Source of the DNA: Rhabdophis nuchalis | Lineage: Eukaryota; Chordata; Lepidosauria; Squamata; Natricidae | Direction of reading: 5' to 3' | DNA: 64,000 nucleotides | Assembly (NCBI GenBank): GCA_039707465.1 | Contig: CM077643.1 | Location: forward strand, 333,890,419 to 333,954,418 | Part shown: positions 1 through 41,423 of the stretch, piece after piece | How positions within the stretch are numbered: position 1 is the stretch's first letter | Layout: each line of letters starts with the position of its first letter | Position numbers and translations under genes: made by a program | Notes under the pieces: model-generated | What the model was told of the DNA's origin: nothing | Database searches by the model: none | What the model saw: only the letters and a program-made list of their open reading frames with translations

Positions 1-1413
1 AGTCCGGCTTTCGGCCCAGGCATAGCACCGAGACGGCATTGGTCGCGTTGGTTGATGATCTCTGGAGGGCTAGGGATGGGGGTTGCTCCTCCATCCTGGT
101 CCTATTAGACCTCTCAGCGGCTTTCGATACCATCGACCATGGTATCCTATTGCGTCGGCTGGGGGGGTTGGGGGTGGGAGGCACCGTTTTACGGTGGTTC
201 TCCTCCTACCTCTCCGGCCGATCGCAATTTGTGTTGACAGGAGAGCAGAGGTCGACCTCGAGACCCCTCACATGTGGGGTGCCTCAGGGGTCGGTCCTCT
301 CGCCTCTCCTGTTCAACACATATATGAAGCCGCTGGGTGAGATCATCCGTGGTTTTGGGGTAGAGTATCATTTCTACGCTGATGATACTCAGCTGTATAT
401 ATCTACCCCAAACCACCCCAACGATGCCGTAGCGGTGATGTGCCAGTGCCTGGAAGCCGTGCGGATCTGGATGGGAAGCAACAGACTTAGGCTCAACCCG
501 GCCAAGACCGAGTGGCTGTGGTTTCCGGCTGCCCGATTCAACCAGTTGACTCCATCACTGGCCATAGGGGGCGGACATCTTGCCCCTGTGGATGGGGCGC
601 GCAACTTGGGTGTCCTCCTGGATACCCGGCTGTCCATGGAAGATCAAGTGACAGCTGTGGCCAGGAGGGCGTTTTACCAAGTTCGCCAGTTGCGCCCCCT
701 ATTGGATCGGGATGCCCTTTGCACAGTCACTCATGCTCTCGTGACATCCCGACTGGACTATTGTAACTCTCTCTACATGGGGCTCCCCTTGAGGTGCACC
801 CGAAGACTTCAGCTGGTCCAGAATGCAGCCGCGCGAGCAATAATGGGGACCGCAAGGTACGCCCATATAACACCGCTCTTGCGCGAGCTGCACTGGCTGC
901 CTGTCGTCTTTCGGGTGCGCTTCAAGGTGTTGGTTGTCATCTTCAAAACGCTCCATGGCTCGGGACCTAGCTATCTGCGGGATCGGATCCTGCCCCATAC
1001 ATCCTCACGGCCGATCCGCTCCCACAGAGAGGGACTTCTCCGGGTGCTGTCCACTAGACTGTGTCAGCGGGCGACGCCCAGGAGAAGGGCCTTCTCTGTG
1101 GCGGGCCCAGCCCTCTGGAACGACCTCCCCCCCGACATTAGAACAACTACGGACCTCCGCTCCTTCCGTCAAAAACTGAAAACACACTTTTTCTGCTTGG
1201 CCGGCCTTGGTTAGTCTCTACCTCTGGGGTGTTTAGGGAATTTAGTTTTAATGGGGTTTTTTAGCGCAGGGACGATCAATTTAATCTGCTTTTATCTATT
1301 GTATTTATTGTTTGTATATATTTTATATGTTTTAATTTTCCTGTGCACCGCTCCGAGTCCCCTTGGGGAGAGGACGCGGTATACAAAATTAAATATTATT
1401 ATTATTATTATTA
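1..1413 (+). mobile_element. L2-type LINE, RT and 3' end (5' part outside window)
   Basis: A frame from about 39 to 1214 encodes the non-LTR reverse transcriptase: [35 protein letters not shown], then the tail [19 protein letters not shown] typical of L2/Maui-like LINEs. The frame is open to the 5' edge and stops at 1214. The 3' UTR ends in the GC hairpin ACCGCTCCGAGTCCCCTTGG and a short (ATT)n tail at 1396-1413. It lies downstream of the last recognised EIF2AK2 exon, probably still in an intron. Confidence 0.9.
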
Positions 1414-2271
1414 CTGTTTGCCGCTGAGGAGCTGAAGCTGAAGACTGAAGAAAGAAGAAGTATTTGTTCTGCATCACTGTAAGATAACTCTGTGTTTTGG
1501 TGAAGGACTGTTATTGTTTGAGAAGTTAATATCACTGGTCGGAAGAAGTATTTTAGTTGCTACAAAGTAAAGACTATTTATTTTCTTACTATCAGTGTTT
1601 TAGAGTTTGTGTGTGGTTAAAGCAACGTATCTTTTTACTGTCCGGTGTATTACACTATTCCGCATTTATTTTCAAATGGGGGTGTTTGATACCCCTAACA
1701 CTGGTTACGGGACCAGAGTTCTAACACTGGTTCTGAACCCAGAGTGTTAACAATTTCCCTTCCTCTTCTGTAGCCTGCACCTCCAAGGCCAAACTGGCTC
1801 CTATTCTTGCAGCCTTCCATAACTTTGGCAAGAATGGTCCTAGGAGATATAATAATTTGATGCCAGAATATGAGGATTTAGTCAATAAGTGGTTATTATT
1901 TGATTGTATTAATGCTCTAAAGTATTATTACTCTATTGTTATAAGAATAACCATCACTTATCGGCTTGTTGGGTTTAACTGCTTTAACATAAACCCTGAT
2001 ACTGAAATGTTAACAATTTGACTCTGTGATGCTGCTACCTGACAACTTTCCTTTTTTATTTTAGCTTGCTTTGTAATAAAAGGAAAGACACCTCCTGCCT
2101 GTTTATGTTCAATATAAGTTGTATGCATTTAAGACCGCAAGATGCAAGTTTGAATAGAATAAATCGAGTGGAATATGCCCAGTAATTGCTAAGCTAACTA
2201 AGCACAAACAAAACAGATACTCAAAATGTTTTCTTTAAAAAAAAATACATATTATGTAATGATGAAATTAC
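1414..2271. other. Unassigned stretch, possible LTR-like piece
   Basis: No exon of EIF2AK2 was recognised here. About 1420-1750 has a structured look (ATT- and A-rich, ending CCCCTAACACTGGTTACGG with a nearby repeated ACACTGGTT), which could be the end of an old LTR, but no second LTR or coding domain supports it. The remainder is AT-rich and featureless. Confidence 0.3.
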
Positions 2272-32132
<29,861 letters not shown>

Positions 32133-32239
32133 CTTATAACCTAGAAGGAAAAAAAACACAATAGGAATATTTACTAGCAACTCCCTAAACATAGCAATGG
32201 ACTAATGTTTTTTTAATATTTCCAAACCTTTTTATAATC

Positions 32240-32640
32240 ACCTGCACAGCCATATTCTGTACCACTTGCAGATTCTGAATACTCTTTAAGAGTAGCCCCA
32301 TGTATATTATGTTGCATATGTGACATTGAATAGGACTTCTCAAGTAAATTGATGACCGCCAAATCTACATTCACTCAGTTTCACTAGGGCAGGGGTCTGC
32401 AAAGTGGGCTCTTTTAAGACTGGTGGACTTCAACTCCCAGAGTTCCCCAGCCAGAGTTCCCCAGCCATGCTGGCTGGGGAACTCTGGGAGTTGAAGTCCA
32501 CCAGTCTTAAAAGAGCCGACTTTGCAGACCCCTGTACTAGGGTTAATTCTGAGCCTGTTCTTCCCAATCCAGACACCTAAAGCCTTCCAATCTAGAGACA
32601 GATCAGCTAAGTATTGAGATAATACAACTAAATATCAAAT
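32240..32640 (-). mobile_element. Old L2-type remnant
   Basis: The minus strand keeps short blocks equivalent to 'ATTCTGTACCACTTGCAG' and 'AAGAGTAGCCCCATGTATAT', which lie at the 'QNAAARA...MGLPL' position of young L2 copies. It is heavily diverged and interrupted by the palindromic MITE at 32400. Confidence 0.5.
32400..32534. mobile_element. Palindromic hAT-like MITE
   Basis: Ends CAGGGGTCTGCAAAGTGGGC and its near complement; the arms carry ACTTCAACTCCCAGAGTTCC. Flanks CACTAGGG and TACTAGGG are an 8-bp duplication with one mismatch. The left arm has a short internal duplication (CAGAGTTCCCCAGC). Confidence 0.88.
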
Positions 32641-34620
32641 ATCAAGTACTGATATCTAGACTCATACTGATAGATGACCCTGGCTAGTAGCCTCACATAG
32701 AAGTTTAGGGAGAGCTGGCTACTAACTTGGTTGGCTTCAAAAAGTGTTGAACCAATTCAGGGAATTTATGGCAATCAGTGGCTACCTTGATTGCTCTGTG
32801 ATTGTTTCTGAAGGCCATCTTCAAGAAGACTGTGGAATTCTTTGTGCAGATGGTCATTGTGAGAACAGACTAGACTAGATGAGCAAGGAATCTGATCCAC
32901 CATAGCATGGCTTTTATTATGTTCACTGAAATCTCAAGAACCTCACAAGAAAAGGTAATTTGGACTCCTCAAAGAAAGGAAACCATTGAAATACTGTCTT
33001 TTCCCCATTTCCAAACAAAACCAGAAGGGTTCCATAACCAGCAATATCAAAGGTTGCCAAGATATAATGCAGGACCAGATCATTTCTACTACCCATATTC
33101 TGGTCCTGCAAGAGATTGTCTACAAGAACAATCAATGAGAGACTGAGAAACAGGAAATATTATTTAGTTGATGTGAAAAGAAGCACCACAGTCCAGATAT
33201 GGAAGCCAGGAAAAAGAAATATTTTAAAGAGATTCTCTCTTAATTGGTCTGTTATAAGGCTGCCTTGGGATTCATTTTCACAATTTTCAAGAACATGTTT
33301 TACTCTGACTCGCACTAAAGATGTTTCTTAAATTCTGAGATGTTTCACTTCTTAAATCTGTCAGCTAAGTGCAACCTAAATGCATCCTTGTCTATAATAT
33401 ACTAGGGCCTAAAGCTAATTGAAGAGACAATCTACTACATCCAGGGTTGCAGACTAGTCAGAAATGTTCCAACACTTCTAGATGTAGTTATGGCTTCCTG
33501 AAGACATGGAACTTCCTGTCTTCCTGCCTAAGTAATTGCCTTCATTGTTTTTCCCTAAAAGGGCACACAGATAATCTAAGAGGAGTACCAGTGGGCAACT
33601 GTATATTTGCCACTCTTCTTGCTTCATATTTCACTACTCTAAGACAAAGGTTCCAAAATCCCAAGGGCCCATTGAGAATCGGGCTGCACAAGCAGTGGGG
33701 CAAATAGGCAAAAATATTTACACAAGCAGTGGGCATGCTTATTTGTGCATGAAGCTCCATTTATACAGATGGTCAGTGTGGACATCTGCTGCTTGTGGAA
33801 ATGGAGCTTCATGTGTGACCGTGAACACCTGCTGCTTGTGAAGAACCATCACACACACACAGCTGCCACCACTCCTGCTGGTCCACAGAGCAAAAAGACT
33901 GGGAGTCACTGCTCCAAGGGATGGAGAACCTGTGACCTTCTGATTGTTGCAAAGTTACATTTTCCATGATTCAGTGATAGCCAAAAATAAGGGTTGTTGG
34001 GACACAAATTCTTCACTCTCATTTTAACCATTTTAGAACTTAATGCCTTATAGATCCACTCCTCCTCCTTGTTGTTGTTGTTAGAATTGTGTAACTATAT
34101 CAAACTTTCTATCTTTATCCAAATACAGCTTTCAAAATAGCTCTTTACACTACTAACTAATGTAAGCTGCTAGAAATTGTTTTTCTCTACTCTTACTCTA
34201 TGAAGGCTAAAGACATATACTGAAAATCTGTATTTTGACATTCAAATTCAGGTTGCAATAAATTCAGTAAAATGATATCAAAACATGCACAGAATTGCAG
34301 CATGATGTACTTTGATTTGTCATGTCAAACTAACTTAAAGAACCACACAGCAGAGTTGGGACATCCAGAGACAGCAGGAACATCTCTACTAACAGTGGCT
34401 CTGTGCACAATACAATAAACAATAAAAAATATGTTAAATTTTGTTCGTTAGTGTGCCACACTTATTCACCATCATCTTGGTTTCTATCTGCAATTTACCA
34501 TATCATCATATTGTTGAGACCCAAAATGAAGGCCATCTTCAAAATCCAATCACACTTTGCCCTCAAGGTTTGCTATTACTTAAGCTGTTGGTTTTCTAAC
34601 CACAACTGTCTTTTGGATAT
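32641..34620. other. EIF2AK2 first intron, no supported feature
   Basis: About 2 kb of AT-rich sequence. Near 33640-33930 a block ending GACTGGGAGTCACTGCTCCA, with CA-rich middle and repeated 'GCTGCTTGTG', looks like a decayed hAT-type element; nothing else is recognisable. Confidence 0.35.
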
Positions 34621-34626
34621 AGGCAA

Positions 34627-34720
<94 letters not shown>

Positions 34721-34722
34721 TA
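34627..34722. repeat. (AAT)n microsatellite at the 5' edge of an R4/Dong 3' end
   Basis: About 31 AAT units directly followed by R4-like sequence. Confidence 0.95.
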
Positions 34723-34945
34723 GTATTGGAGCAATACCTAGGGGACTGCTTCGCTATGTGGAGGTTCTAGGTTTGCCGGACTTGAGCATTCTGACTCTAC
34801 AAAGGGCCACTCTGCTTGGAACAGCTTATATCCTCCAACGTTACCTTGACAGTTCCTAGGTCCTTGGTTAGGACTCAAACTGTTGAGCTACCAACCAGCT
34901 CCAAAGGCTGTGAATCTCACCAAAGATTAACCACAGAATAATAAT
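34723..34945 (+). mobile_element. R4/Dong-like LINE, 3' end only
   Basis: It matches 28675-28890 of the larger copy nearly base for base (encoding GAIPRGLLRYVEVLGLPDLS then LTLQRATLLGTA). It ends ...AGATTAACCACAG followed by AATAATAAT. The (AAT)n on both sides suggests insertion into a TAA repeat. Confidence 0.88.
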
Positions 34946-35066
34946 AATCCTGCAAAATTCACCTACACAATTATGTGCCATTTATAAAAGGAACCTAACT
35001 AGGCAATATGGGCTTATAAGTTGCAAAGCAACACTCACAAACCTAGAAATTGAAATCAGCATATAT

Positions 35067-35158
35067 CAGGGATGTCCAAACTTGGGGACTTTAAGGCTTG
35101 TGGATTTCAACTCCCAGAATTCCACAAGTTTTAAAATTCCCAAGTTTGGACACCCCTG
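35067..35158. mobile_element. Palindromic hAT-like MITE
   Basis: Ends CAGGGATGTCCAAACTTGG and its complement CCAAGTTTGGACACCCCTG; flanks GCATATAT and CTCTATAT agree at six of eight bases. The arms contain TTTCAACTCCCAGAATTCC. Confidence 0.8.
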
Positions 35159-35589
35159 CTCTATATACATAGAGCCCCGTTTTTCAACGTTAGCAAGGCA
35201 ACTTTTAGATGTGTGGACTTCAATTCCCAGATTCCCCTGGGCTGCTGTGAGTCATCCCCCATACCAGGTGAAGGATCGCCGCTCTACGGGGTGCGGGGAT
35301 CCAAATTATCCTGCCATACCTCTAACCCGATGGTTTTCCAGCCTTCGCTTGAACGCTCCGGGAAGAAACCGGGAATTTCACAGGGTGGGTGGGGAATGCT
35401 TCCTCAAGGACGTTTGAACCGAACCTCGGCTGAGCCCATTTAATTTAGTAAACCGATTTAATTTAGAAAAAGGCTTAATTCATGTCGGTGCGCCCTTCGC
35501 CTCCCCATATTTTCCACACACAACAGAGACGACGGCAGCTTCAAGACAAGGAGGCCTTTTGGTGTTTCTGAATTTGAGGAGTCCTACCG
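35159..35589. other. EIF2AK2 first intron near promoter
   Basis: Mixed-composition sequence with a second scrap of MITE-like 'ACTTCAATTCCCAGATTCC' at 35217; no exon recognised. Confidence 0.35.
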
Positions 35590-36090
35590 GTCCCCAGCAA
35601 TGGCCTATTCCCCCCCCCCCCCCCCCCGTCTCCCGCCGCTTAAATACTCACCGAAGCAGCAGCAGAAGCTTTGGAACCAACAGTTTCTCGCCGCGAAGAA
35701 GCCGTGTCAACCTTCTCATGCAGCTGAGAGCAGCCGACGGGAAGCGTCACCGCTTTCGACTTTCGTTTCCCGGAGGCTCGCGCGGCTACGGCTGCCCCCA
35801 GCCGAAATCTCGGCGAAATCAGCCCCAACCCGCCGACAGAATCGAAAGTAAAATTGCACCCGGCGGGGAAGCGCACCGCCCAGCTCGTAGCTGCCAACTA
35901 CGGTTTAAGGTAGGAAAAGGCGCGCCTGAAAGGCCAAGGTTTCGCGGAAATGAGGCAGGGGAACCTGCAAAAGGAACTACCGCGAGAAAGGCTCTGCTTG
36001 GGAGAGGTGGGTCCGACACCCCCCCCCCCCCAAAGATGCCGAGAAAGCGTGCTGGTTTTGATAAGATGACTGCGGACGATTTCACCCATA
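35590..36090 (-). promoter_or_regulatory. EIF2AK2: CpG-rich promoter and 5'-UTR exon region of EIF2AK2
   Basis: This is a unique, CpG-rich stretch standing out from AT-rich flanks. On the minus strand a consensus donor gtgagt follows base 35652, so a non-coding first exon probably ends there and splices to 32140. The transcription start cannot be placed exactly; the ISRE-like site at 35752-35771 suggests it lies between about 35655 and 35750. Open frames across this island on the plus strand look like GC-rich chance frames. Confidence 0.65.
35752..35771 (-). promoter_or_regulatory. Putative ISRE (IRF/ISGF3 site) of EIF2AK2
   Basis: The minus strand reads GGGAAACGAAAGTCGAAAGC, three GAAA repeats that fit the ISRE core GAAAnnGAAA. 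It lies about 100 bases upstream of the inferred exon 1 donor. Mammalian PKR is interferon-induced through an ISRE near its start site, so position and sequence agree. Binding is inferred. Confidence 0.7.
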
Positions 36091-36389
36091 GATGGTTGTG
36101 AGAGCCTAGGAAGGGAAGCTGTGGTCCCGAGATAAGATAAAGGATGTGCTTGGAAAGAAAAAGACGCCTCTGCTTCCTAAGTTTGGGTGAAATGTAGCGA
36201 AACGGGTAACCCGAATGACAACCTGGGCAGCAGCGTTGGCCTCTGGCTTGAAATGACAAAAAATGAGGACAAGAGAACTTAGAATACCTTTATTGTCACT
36301 TTGAATGTACACTAATTGGCTTACTTTAAAATGAAATGTCCTGCATGCAGCTCTCAAAGCGTCACCACCTCCAATATACACTACATAAA
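36091..36389. other. Upstream flank of EIF2AK2
   Basis: Transition from CpG island to intergenic DNA; no supported feature. Confidence 0.4.
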
Positions 36390-36605
36390 CATGACTATGT
36401 AGATAGTTTTAACTAACTGACTCTTAGATAGTTTTAAATTTGGGTTTTTTAAATTCGGTTTTTAGCGCAGGGTCTATTAGAATAAGTTTTTTAAAATTTT
36501 ATATGTTTTATATGTGTTTTAACATCCCTGTGCGCCGCCCTGGGTCCGTTTGGAGAAGGGCGGGGTATAAATTTAATAAAATAAATAAATAAAAATAAAT
36601 AAAAT
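36390..36605 (+). mobile_element. L2-type LINE 3' UTR fragment
   Basis: It holds GCGCCGCCCTGGGTCCGTTT, GGGCGGGGTATAAATTTAAT and an (AAAT)n-like tail. No coding part is kept. Confidence 0.8.
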
Positions 36606-36664
36606 GACTAAATAAACAAATAAATAATTAAATAGAAAATTATGCGTATTGAGGGGCAAATAAC

Positions 36665-37072
36665 ATGGGCTTTGTTAACTAACATAGTTAGTTTGTATTG
36701 TAATCTGATTTATATTATTTCTTTTAAACTGATGTTCAAGGTTTATTACCTTTTAACATTCCTAAACTGATAAACAAGTTGGAGACTAGCTCCAGATAAG
36801 AAAAGTTTGTTAGTACAATTTGGGGTCTGGCTTATCTCTTGTGAACCCTAAACAACCTTTCTATTCCCTTTCAGGCCTCATTTTAATAAACATGTATGCT
36901 GTTATCCTGTCCAATCAACTTTCCTCTTTCAGGTTTCTTTGTTCTGGTAACTATAAAAGGCGATGTTAGCTAAAGATCGGGGTTCCCTCTTTGAATGAGG
37001 AATCCCCTTTGTCTGAATATTATGATAAATTGTAATAAAATGATCTTCCTGTCTCGGTTTGTTTCATTGGAA
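36665..37072 (+). mobile_element. Candidate solo LTR of an endogenous retrovirus-like element
   Basis: It has promoter-like order: AACTATAAAAGGCGATG (TATA box) near 36950, a short inverted stretch GGGGTTCCCTC...GAGGAATCCCC, AATAAAA at 37037, then CTGTCTCGGTTTGTTTCA. This layout fits U3-R-U5 of a gamma-type LTR. The boundaries and target duplication could not be fixed, and no coding region lies next to it. Confidence 0.45.
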
Positions 37073-37620
37073 AATATGCACACCGAGGCACCAGCCTAAA
37101 ACGGCCATATTTGGCCATCAGTATACCCACATGTATTATATGGCACAGAGAAAAAAGACAGAAAAATACATTCTCTCCAAGCCGAGGAGTAATTTCTTCA
37201 ACAGCAACTCCAAGGTAGTTGGCTTCTTGCTAAGAAAGATCCTGGAGAAGGCCAGCATCTGGAACTCCCTGTTAAGCAAAGACTAGAAGAATTCAGTCAC
37301 ACTTCTGGATCACCGAGGTATGCTGTTAATTATTTCTGTCATGAAAAGAAACAATTTGATGGAAAATGCCCATTTTGAGATAATCTCCCTTTTCCTCTTA
37401 AATCCAGTTGAATACATCACTGAAAAGGAGCTATTTTCAGTTCTATTCTGACATCAGGACTCTAGAACATATGTATGGGGATATGTTTGTAGGTCTACAG
37501 GTCATAGAAAACAGCCCACCTGTGCTCATTGGTGAAAGAATTACCCGAATGCTTTATTTGTCTCCATCCCCATCTTTCCACTCAGTTGAGTGTTTAACAG
37601 CCACCCCATCTCACAAACAA
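37073..37620. other. Intergenic, nothing recognised
   Basis: Moderate AT-rich sequence between EIF2AK2 and SULT6B1; a short open frame at 37408-37722 runs into the palindromic MITE and is not a gene. Confidence 0.4.
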
Positions 37621-37627
37621 TATAGAA

Positions 37628-37762
37628 CAGGGATTCCCAAACTTGGCATCTTTAAGACTTGTGGACTTCAACTCCCAGAATTCTCCAGCCAGCATAGCTG
37701 GCTGGAGAATTCTGGGAGTTGAAGTCCACAAGTCTTAAAGTTGCCAAGTTTGGGAACCCCTG
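37628..37762. mobile_element. Palindromic hAT-like MITE with perfect target duplication
   Basis: Ends CAGGGATTCCCAAACTTGGC and its near complement. The arms carry ACTTCAACTCCCAGAATTCT. A perfect 8-bp duplication ATATAGAA lies at 37620-37627 and 37763-37770. Confidence 0.93.
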
Positions 37763-37774
37763 ATATAGAAGAAT

Positions 37775-37995
37775 AGTGCTTGTACCTGAAAGATCAGGTT
37801 AGGGACAGATAATCATGGAGAAAATCTCTCTGGTCGCTAAGAGTTGACATTGATTTGATGACACATAATCAGACAGGGACGCGTGGCTCAGGCCAGCCAC
37901 ATGACCATGGAGTCATTTTCAGACAGCGCTGGCTCTTTGACTTTGAAACGGAGATGAGCACCACCCCCTAGAGTCGGGAACTACTAGCACATAGC
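37775..37995 (+). mobile_element. BovB/RTE 3' end and Sauria-SINE-like 3' fragment
   Basis: 37800-37865 reads CTCTGGTCGCTAAGAGTTGA, a BovB-type 3' end. 37876-37995 reads CCAGCCACATGACCATGGAG ... GAGCACCACCCCCTAGAGTC, the 3' body of Sauria-type SINEs. The two abut. Confidence 0.65.
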
Positions 37996-38119
37996 TGATT
38001 CTAAGAAGTGATACCTTTAATCAGACAACACAAAGCTGTATGTTGTTACCCTGTTTATGTAACTGACTGTATGTGCAGAATATATCATACAAAATACCAG
38101 GATGGATTAATCACAAACC

Positions 38120-38425
38120 AGAATTAAGATTTCTGGGAGAAATATTAACCTCAGCTATGCAGAAGATACCACTCTGTAGCAGAAAGTGAGGAGGAACTAA
38201 AGAGCCTCTTAAGAGTGAAAGAGGAAAATGCAAAAGTTCACCTGAAACTCCGCATTAAAAAAAGCTAAGATCATGGTGTCTGGTCTCATCACTTCCCAAA
38301 TAGAAGAGGAAAAAATGGAAACTTTGATAGATTTTATTGCGGATGGTGACTGCAGCCATGAAATTAAAAGACGCTTGCTCCTTGGGTGGAAAGCTATGGC
38401 AAATCTACACCTGTTGACACCTGGG
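38120..38425 (+). mobile_element. BovB/RTE LINE fragment, RT palm region
   Basis: Translated with frame breaks it reads MQKIPLCSRK-like, then ESEEELKSLLRVKEENAKVH, the 'ADDTTLMAESEEELKSLL' block of BovB RT. It continues LRIKKAKIMVSGLITSQIEE and DGDCSHEIKRRLLLGWKAMA, a well-known BovB stretch. Not functional. Confidence 0.8.
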
Positions 38426-39445
38426 CACAGTTGATTCTCTGCTTCCCTGTATCTATTTAGGACACTTTCTTCCTGAAATAATGAAGAAAGCGTCAAGGTT
38501 GCTAATCAGTTTCAATCATTTTCAATTATCCATCCATATAAGACCTACTGTAGGTAGTTCCACAGTCATGAGAGTCTACTACTGCTCTCATTTTTCTGTA
38601 TATCCTGTTATAATTATCCAAATTAGAAAAGGAAGTGTTGGTACTGCTTAGCTAAATTTAGCAAGTTTTGTAAGTAATGTTTAATTTTATGGAACATCTT
38701 TTCCTATATTTCCTCATTTTACTTTATTTTAAAACTAGAATTTTTTGTTTTTGCTTTTTTGAGATGCGCAAATGGCATGTGGGACAAAAATGTAGGCTAT
38801 CTGCCTAGAGTGTTCCTAGTGAAATTTCCAAATTGATGGAGTTGTATAACAATGTTAGGAATCACTCCATATGTACTGTTTGACCTCAATTATATATGCA
38901 GACGTGCTTTGCATCAGTTGGTGATGTGCTGAAGGGACTTGCCATTAATGTCATCGAAGATTACCTAAAACAAATATACCTGAAATCAGGTTAACATGAC
39001 TTAGCTTGGAAACTAAGAAGGGAAAAAGATTGGTGATGGGAAGCCAATATTAAGTTGGCACTGCTTTATTCTGATAAGATGGCTGTGTAGTGCTTAAATC
39101 ACTGATTGAAAAATGGCCTATGACTCTACCCATTGCTGTGAATGAACCTCTCATTCAATTTTCTGATAATGAATAAGCGGTCTGGGACTGATAACTGTCT
39201 TAGTGAAAGGAGATGTTATAATAATTATTCCAAGCATACAAAATGTGCTGCAGATATTACCTAGAAATCTTTGCAGAAATCTTGAATGGAAAGCCAGTAT
39301 TATAAGTATATTGTACATTTGCTAGGGGAAGCTGGAAAAAAAATGACTTGCTGGTTCTGAACATATTTATATCTTTATAGCAGAAGCCAAAAAAATTGAA
39401 TAGGGGAGAGAGGGAGGGAGAGAGAGGGAGAAAGAGGGAGTGTGT
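38426..39445. other. Intergenic, nothing recognised
   Basis: About 1 kb of AT-rich sequence; a GA-rich patch at 39405-39445 precedes a SINE. Confidence 0.4.
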
Positions 39446-39449
39446 GTGT

Positions 39450-39690
39450 GAGTGAATGTTTGGGGTATGGTGTGGTGTGATGAGGCGATTAAGGTGCTGG
39501 CCTAGAAACCAGGAGACTGAGTCCCTAGTTATGAAAAAACAGCTGGGTGACTGGGACAGTCACTCTCTCTCTCAGTCCAACTCACCTCACAGGGTTGTTG
39601 TTCTGAGGAAAATAAGAGAAAGAAGAAACATTTCCTGCTTTGAACTGTATATGAAAAAATGCAGGATAAAATCTTTTTAAAAAGCGAATA
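39450..39690 (+). mobile_element. tRNA-derived SINE (squamate type), diverged
   Basis: A head with GTGTGATGAGGCGATTAAGG and a B-box-like GACTGAGTCCC, then the conserved body GGGACAGTCACTCTCTCTCT and CTCACCTCACAGGGTTGTTG, ending in AGGATAAAATC. This core is widespread in reptile SINEs. Confidence 0.6.
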
Positions 39691-40300
39691 ATGCCACCCA
39701 TCTCCCATATGTGTCTCTTGAGTAAAAGTAAAAAAGACAAAATTACCAAAAATATAACCAGAAAAGCCATTACAAATTAAAAACAATTAAAACCATGAAA
39801 GATTTTCATAATTTAGTCACCTGTATTTAAATATAATTATCTGTTAAATTAGTATCCTTCCTCTCTGATCAATTGGGCATGCTTATTTTATTATGGGCAT
39901 CTGTCCATTCAATATTTCCATAGCATAGCTTTTTCTGTCCTTCCTAGATCCTTTTCCCATTAAAGATTAAATCCAGTGTCTAATGGAGTTCATTAGAATC
40001 TTCTCTTCTGAAGTCTTGTATGCACTGTTTCTCTTCTGGATACAATGAATTCAAGGATACTACGAATCCTTCTTCAACCAATCCTTCTCGGTAAGGATAC
40101 AATCTAGAATAGCAAAATACTTTCTACTTTCTTCTACAATATTTTCTGCCAAAGGAAGATATCAGGAAGAGAAGAGTTTGGATCTCTAACTTTTGGCAGG
40201 ATTAGATATGACAAAGTGTTTGTGAATTGCAATGTTGTTTCAAAAGGGATAGAATTGTTGTCTCTTTGAAGTATTGTGGTTATATAAATAAAAATGTAAA
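39691..40300. other. Intergenic, nothing recognised
   Basis: AT-rich sequence without a supported feature. Confidence 0.4.
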
Positions 40301-40724
40301 ATAGTTTGTACGAATCCACTAATCTCAAAAACTACTGGGCCGATTTACACCAAACTTTCACACAATGTAGCCAAGGACTTCCGATAATAGAATAGCTACT
40401 CATTTTGTGCCTAGCACGCGTGTGTCATGTGCAAATTACAGACAAAAAATGTACCCACTGAAATGTGTTTTAACTTCCCTATAGCCACGCCCATCAAACT
40501 GCTTTTCAACTGTCAGTGTTGGAAGAGGCCTCATACGGCGGCCTCTTGGGGCCAAAAAGGCACAGAGGATAGCAAACTCCCAGGTGGCCAATAGAGAGGG
40601 GGGGAGAAATACTGCTCAATACTGTTCTCTGAGGTAAAAACACGGAGGCAGGCAGCTGCTTTAAACTGTTTAATACGAACTGAACCAAACTGTAACAAAG
40701 AATCACCCATCTGACAGCAAATAC

Positions 40725-41095
40725 AGTTTAATAAAAGAGGGACTAGGGGAGACATGATAGCAGCCTTCCAATATCTCAGGGGTTGCCCCAAAGAAGAGGG
40801 AATCAAGCTATTCTCCAAGGCACCTGAGGGCAGAACAAGAAGCAATGGGTGGAAACTAATCAAGGAGTGAAGCAACCTAGAACTAAAGAGAAATTTCCTG
40901 ACAGTGAGAACTATTAACCAGTGGAATAGCTTGCCACCAGAAGTTATGGATGGCCCAACACTGGATGTGTTTTTAAGAAGAGACTGGAAAACCATTTGTC
41001 TGACACGGTATATAGGGTCTCCTGCTTGAGCAGCGGGGTTGGACTAGATGACCTCCAAGGTCCCTTCCAACTCTGCTATTGTATTATTGTATTAC
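40725..41095 (+). mobile_element. CR1 LINE 3' end, copy 1
   Basis: Contains the CR1 hallmarks GCAGCCTTCCAATATCTCAG, GAGAAATTTCCTGACAGTGA, AGTGGAATAGCTTGCCACCA and GGTTGGACTAGATGACCTCC AAGGTCCCTTCCAACTCTGC, with a (TATTGTATTAT) tail. Confidence 0.92.
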
Positions 41096-41423
41096 AGTAG
41101 GTAGGTAGATAGGGGAATAGAGAGACAGGGAGAAATACAGTTTAATAAAAGAGGGACTAGGGGAGACAGGATAGCAGCCTTCCAATATCTCAGAGGTTGC
41201 CACAAAGAAGAGGGAGTCAAGCTGTTCTCCAAAGCACCTGAGGGCAGAACAAGAAGCAATGGGTGGAAACTAATCAAGGAGAGAAGCAACTTAGAACTGA
41301 GGAGAAATTTCCTGATAGTTAGAACAATTAATCAGTGGAACAGCTTGCCTCCAGAAGTTGTGAATGCCCCAACACTGGAAGTCTTCAAGAAGATGTTGGA
41401 TAGCCATTAGTCTGAAATGGTTT

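Noticed and set aside
1740..1870. Possible forward coding segment (CTSKAKLAPILAAFHNFGK-like)
   Set aside because: Too short, no flanking splice sites that extend it, and no family recognised.
35559..36101. A 180-residue plus-strand frame in the CpG island
   Set aside because: High GC lowers stop frequency; the frame is antisense to the EIF2AK2 first exon, runs through a C homopolymer, and has no domain.
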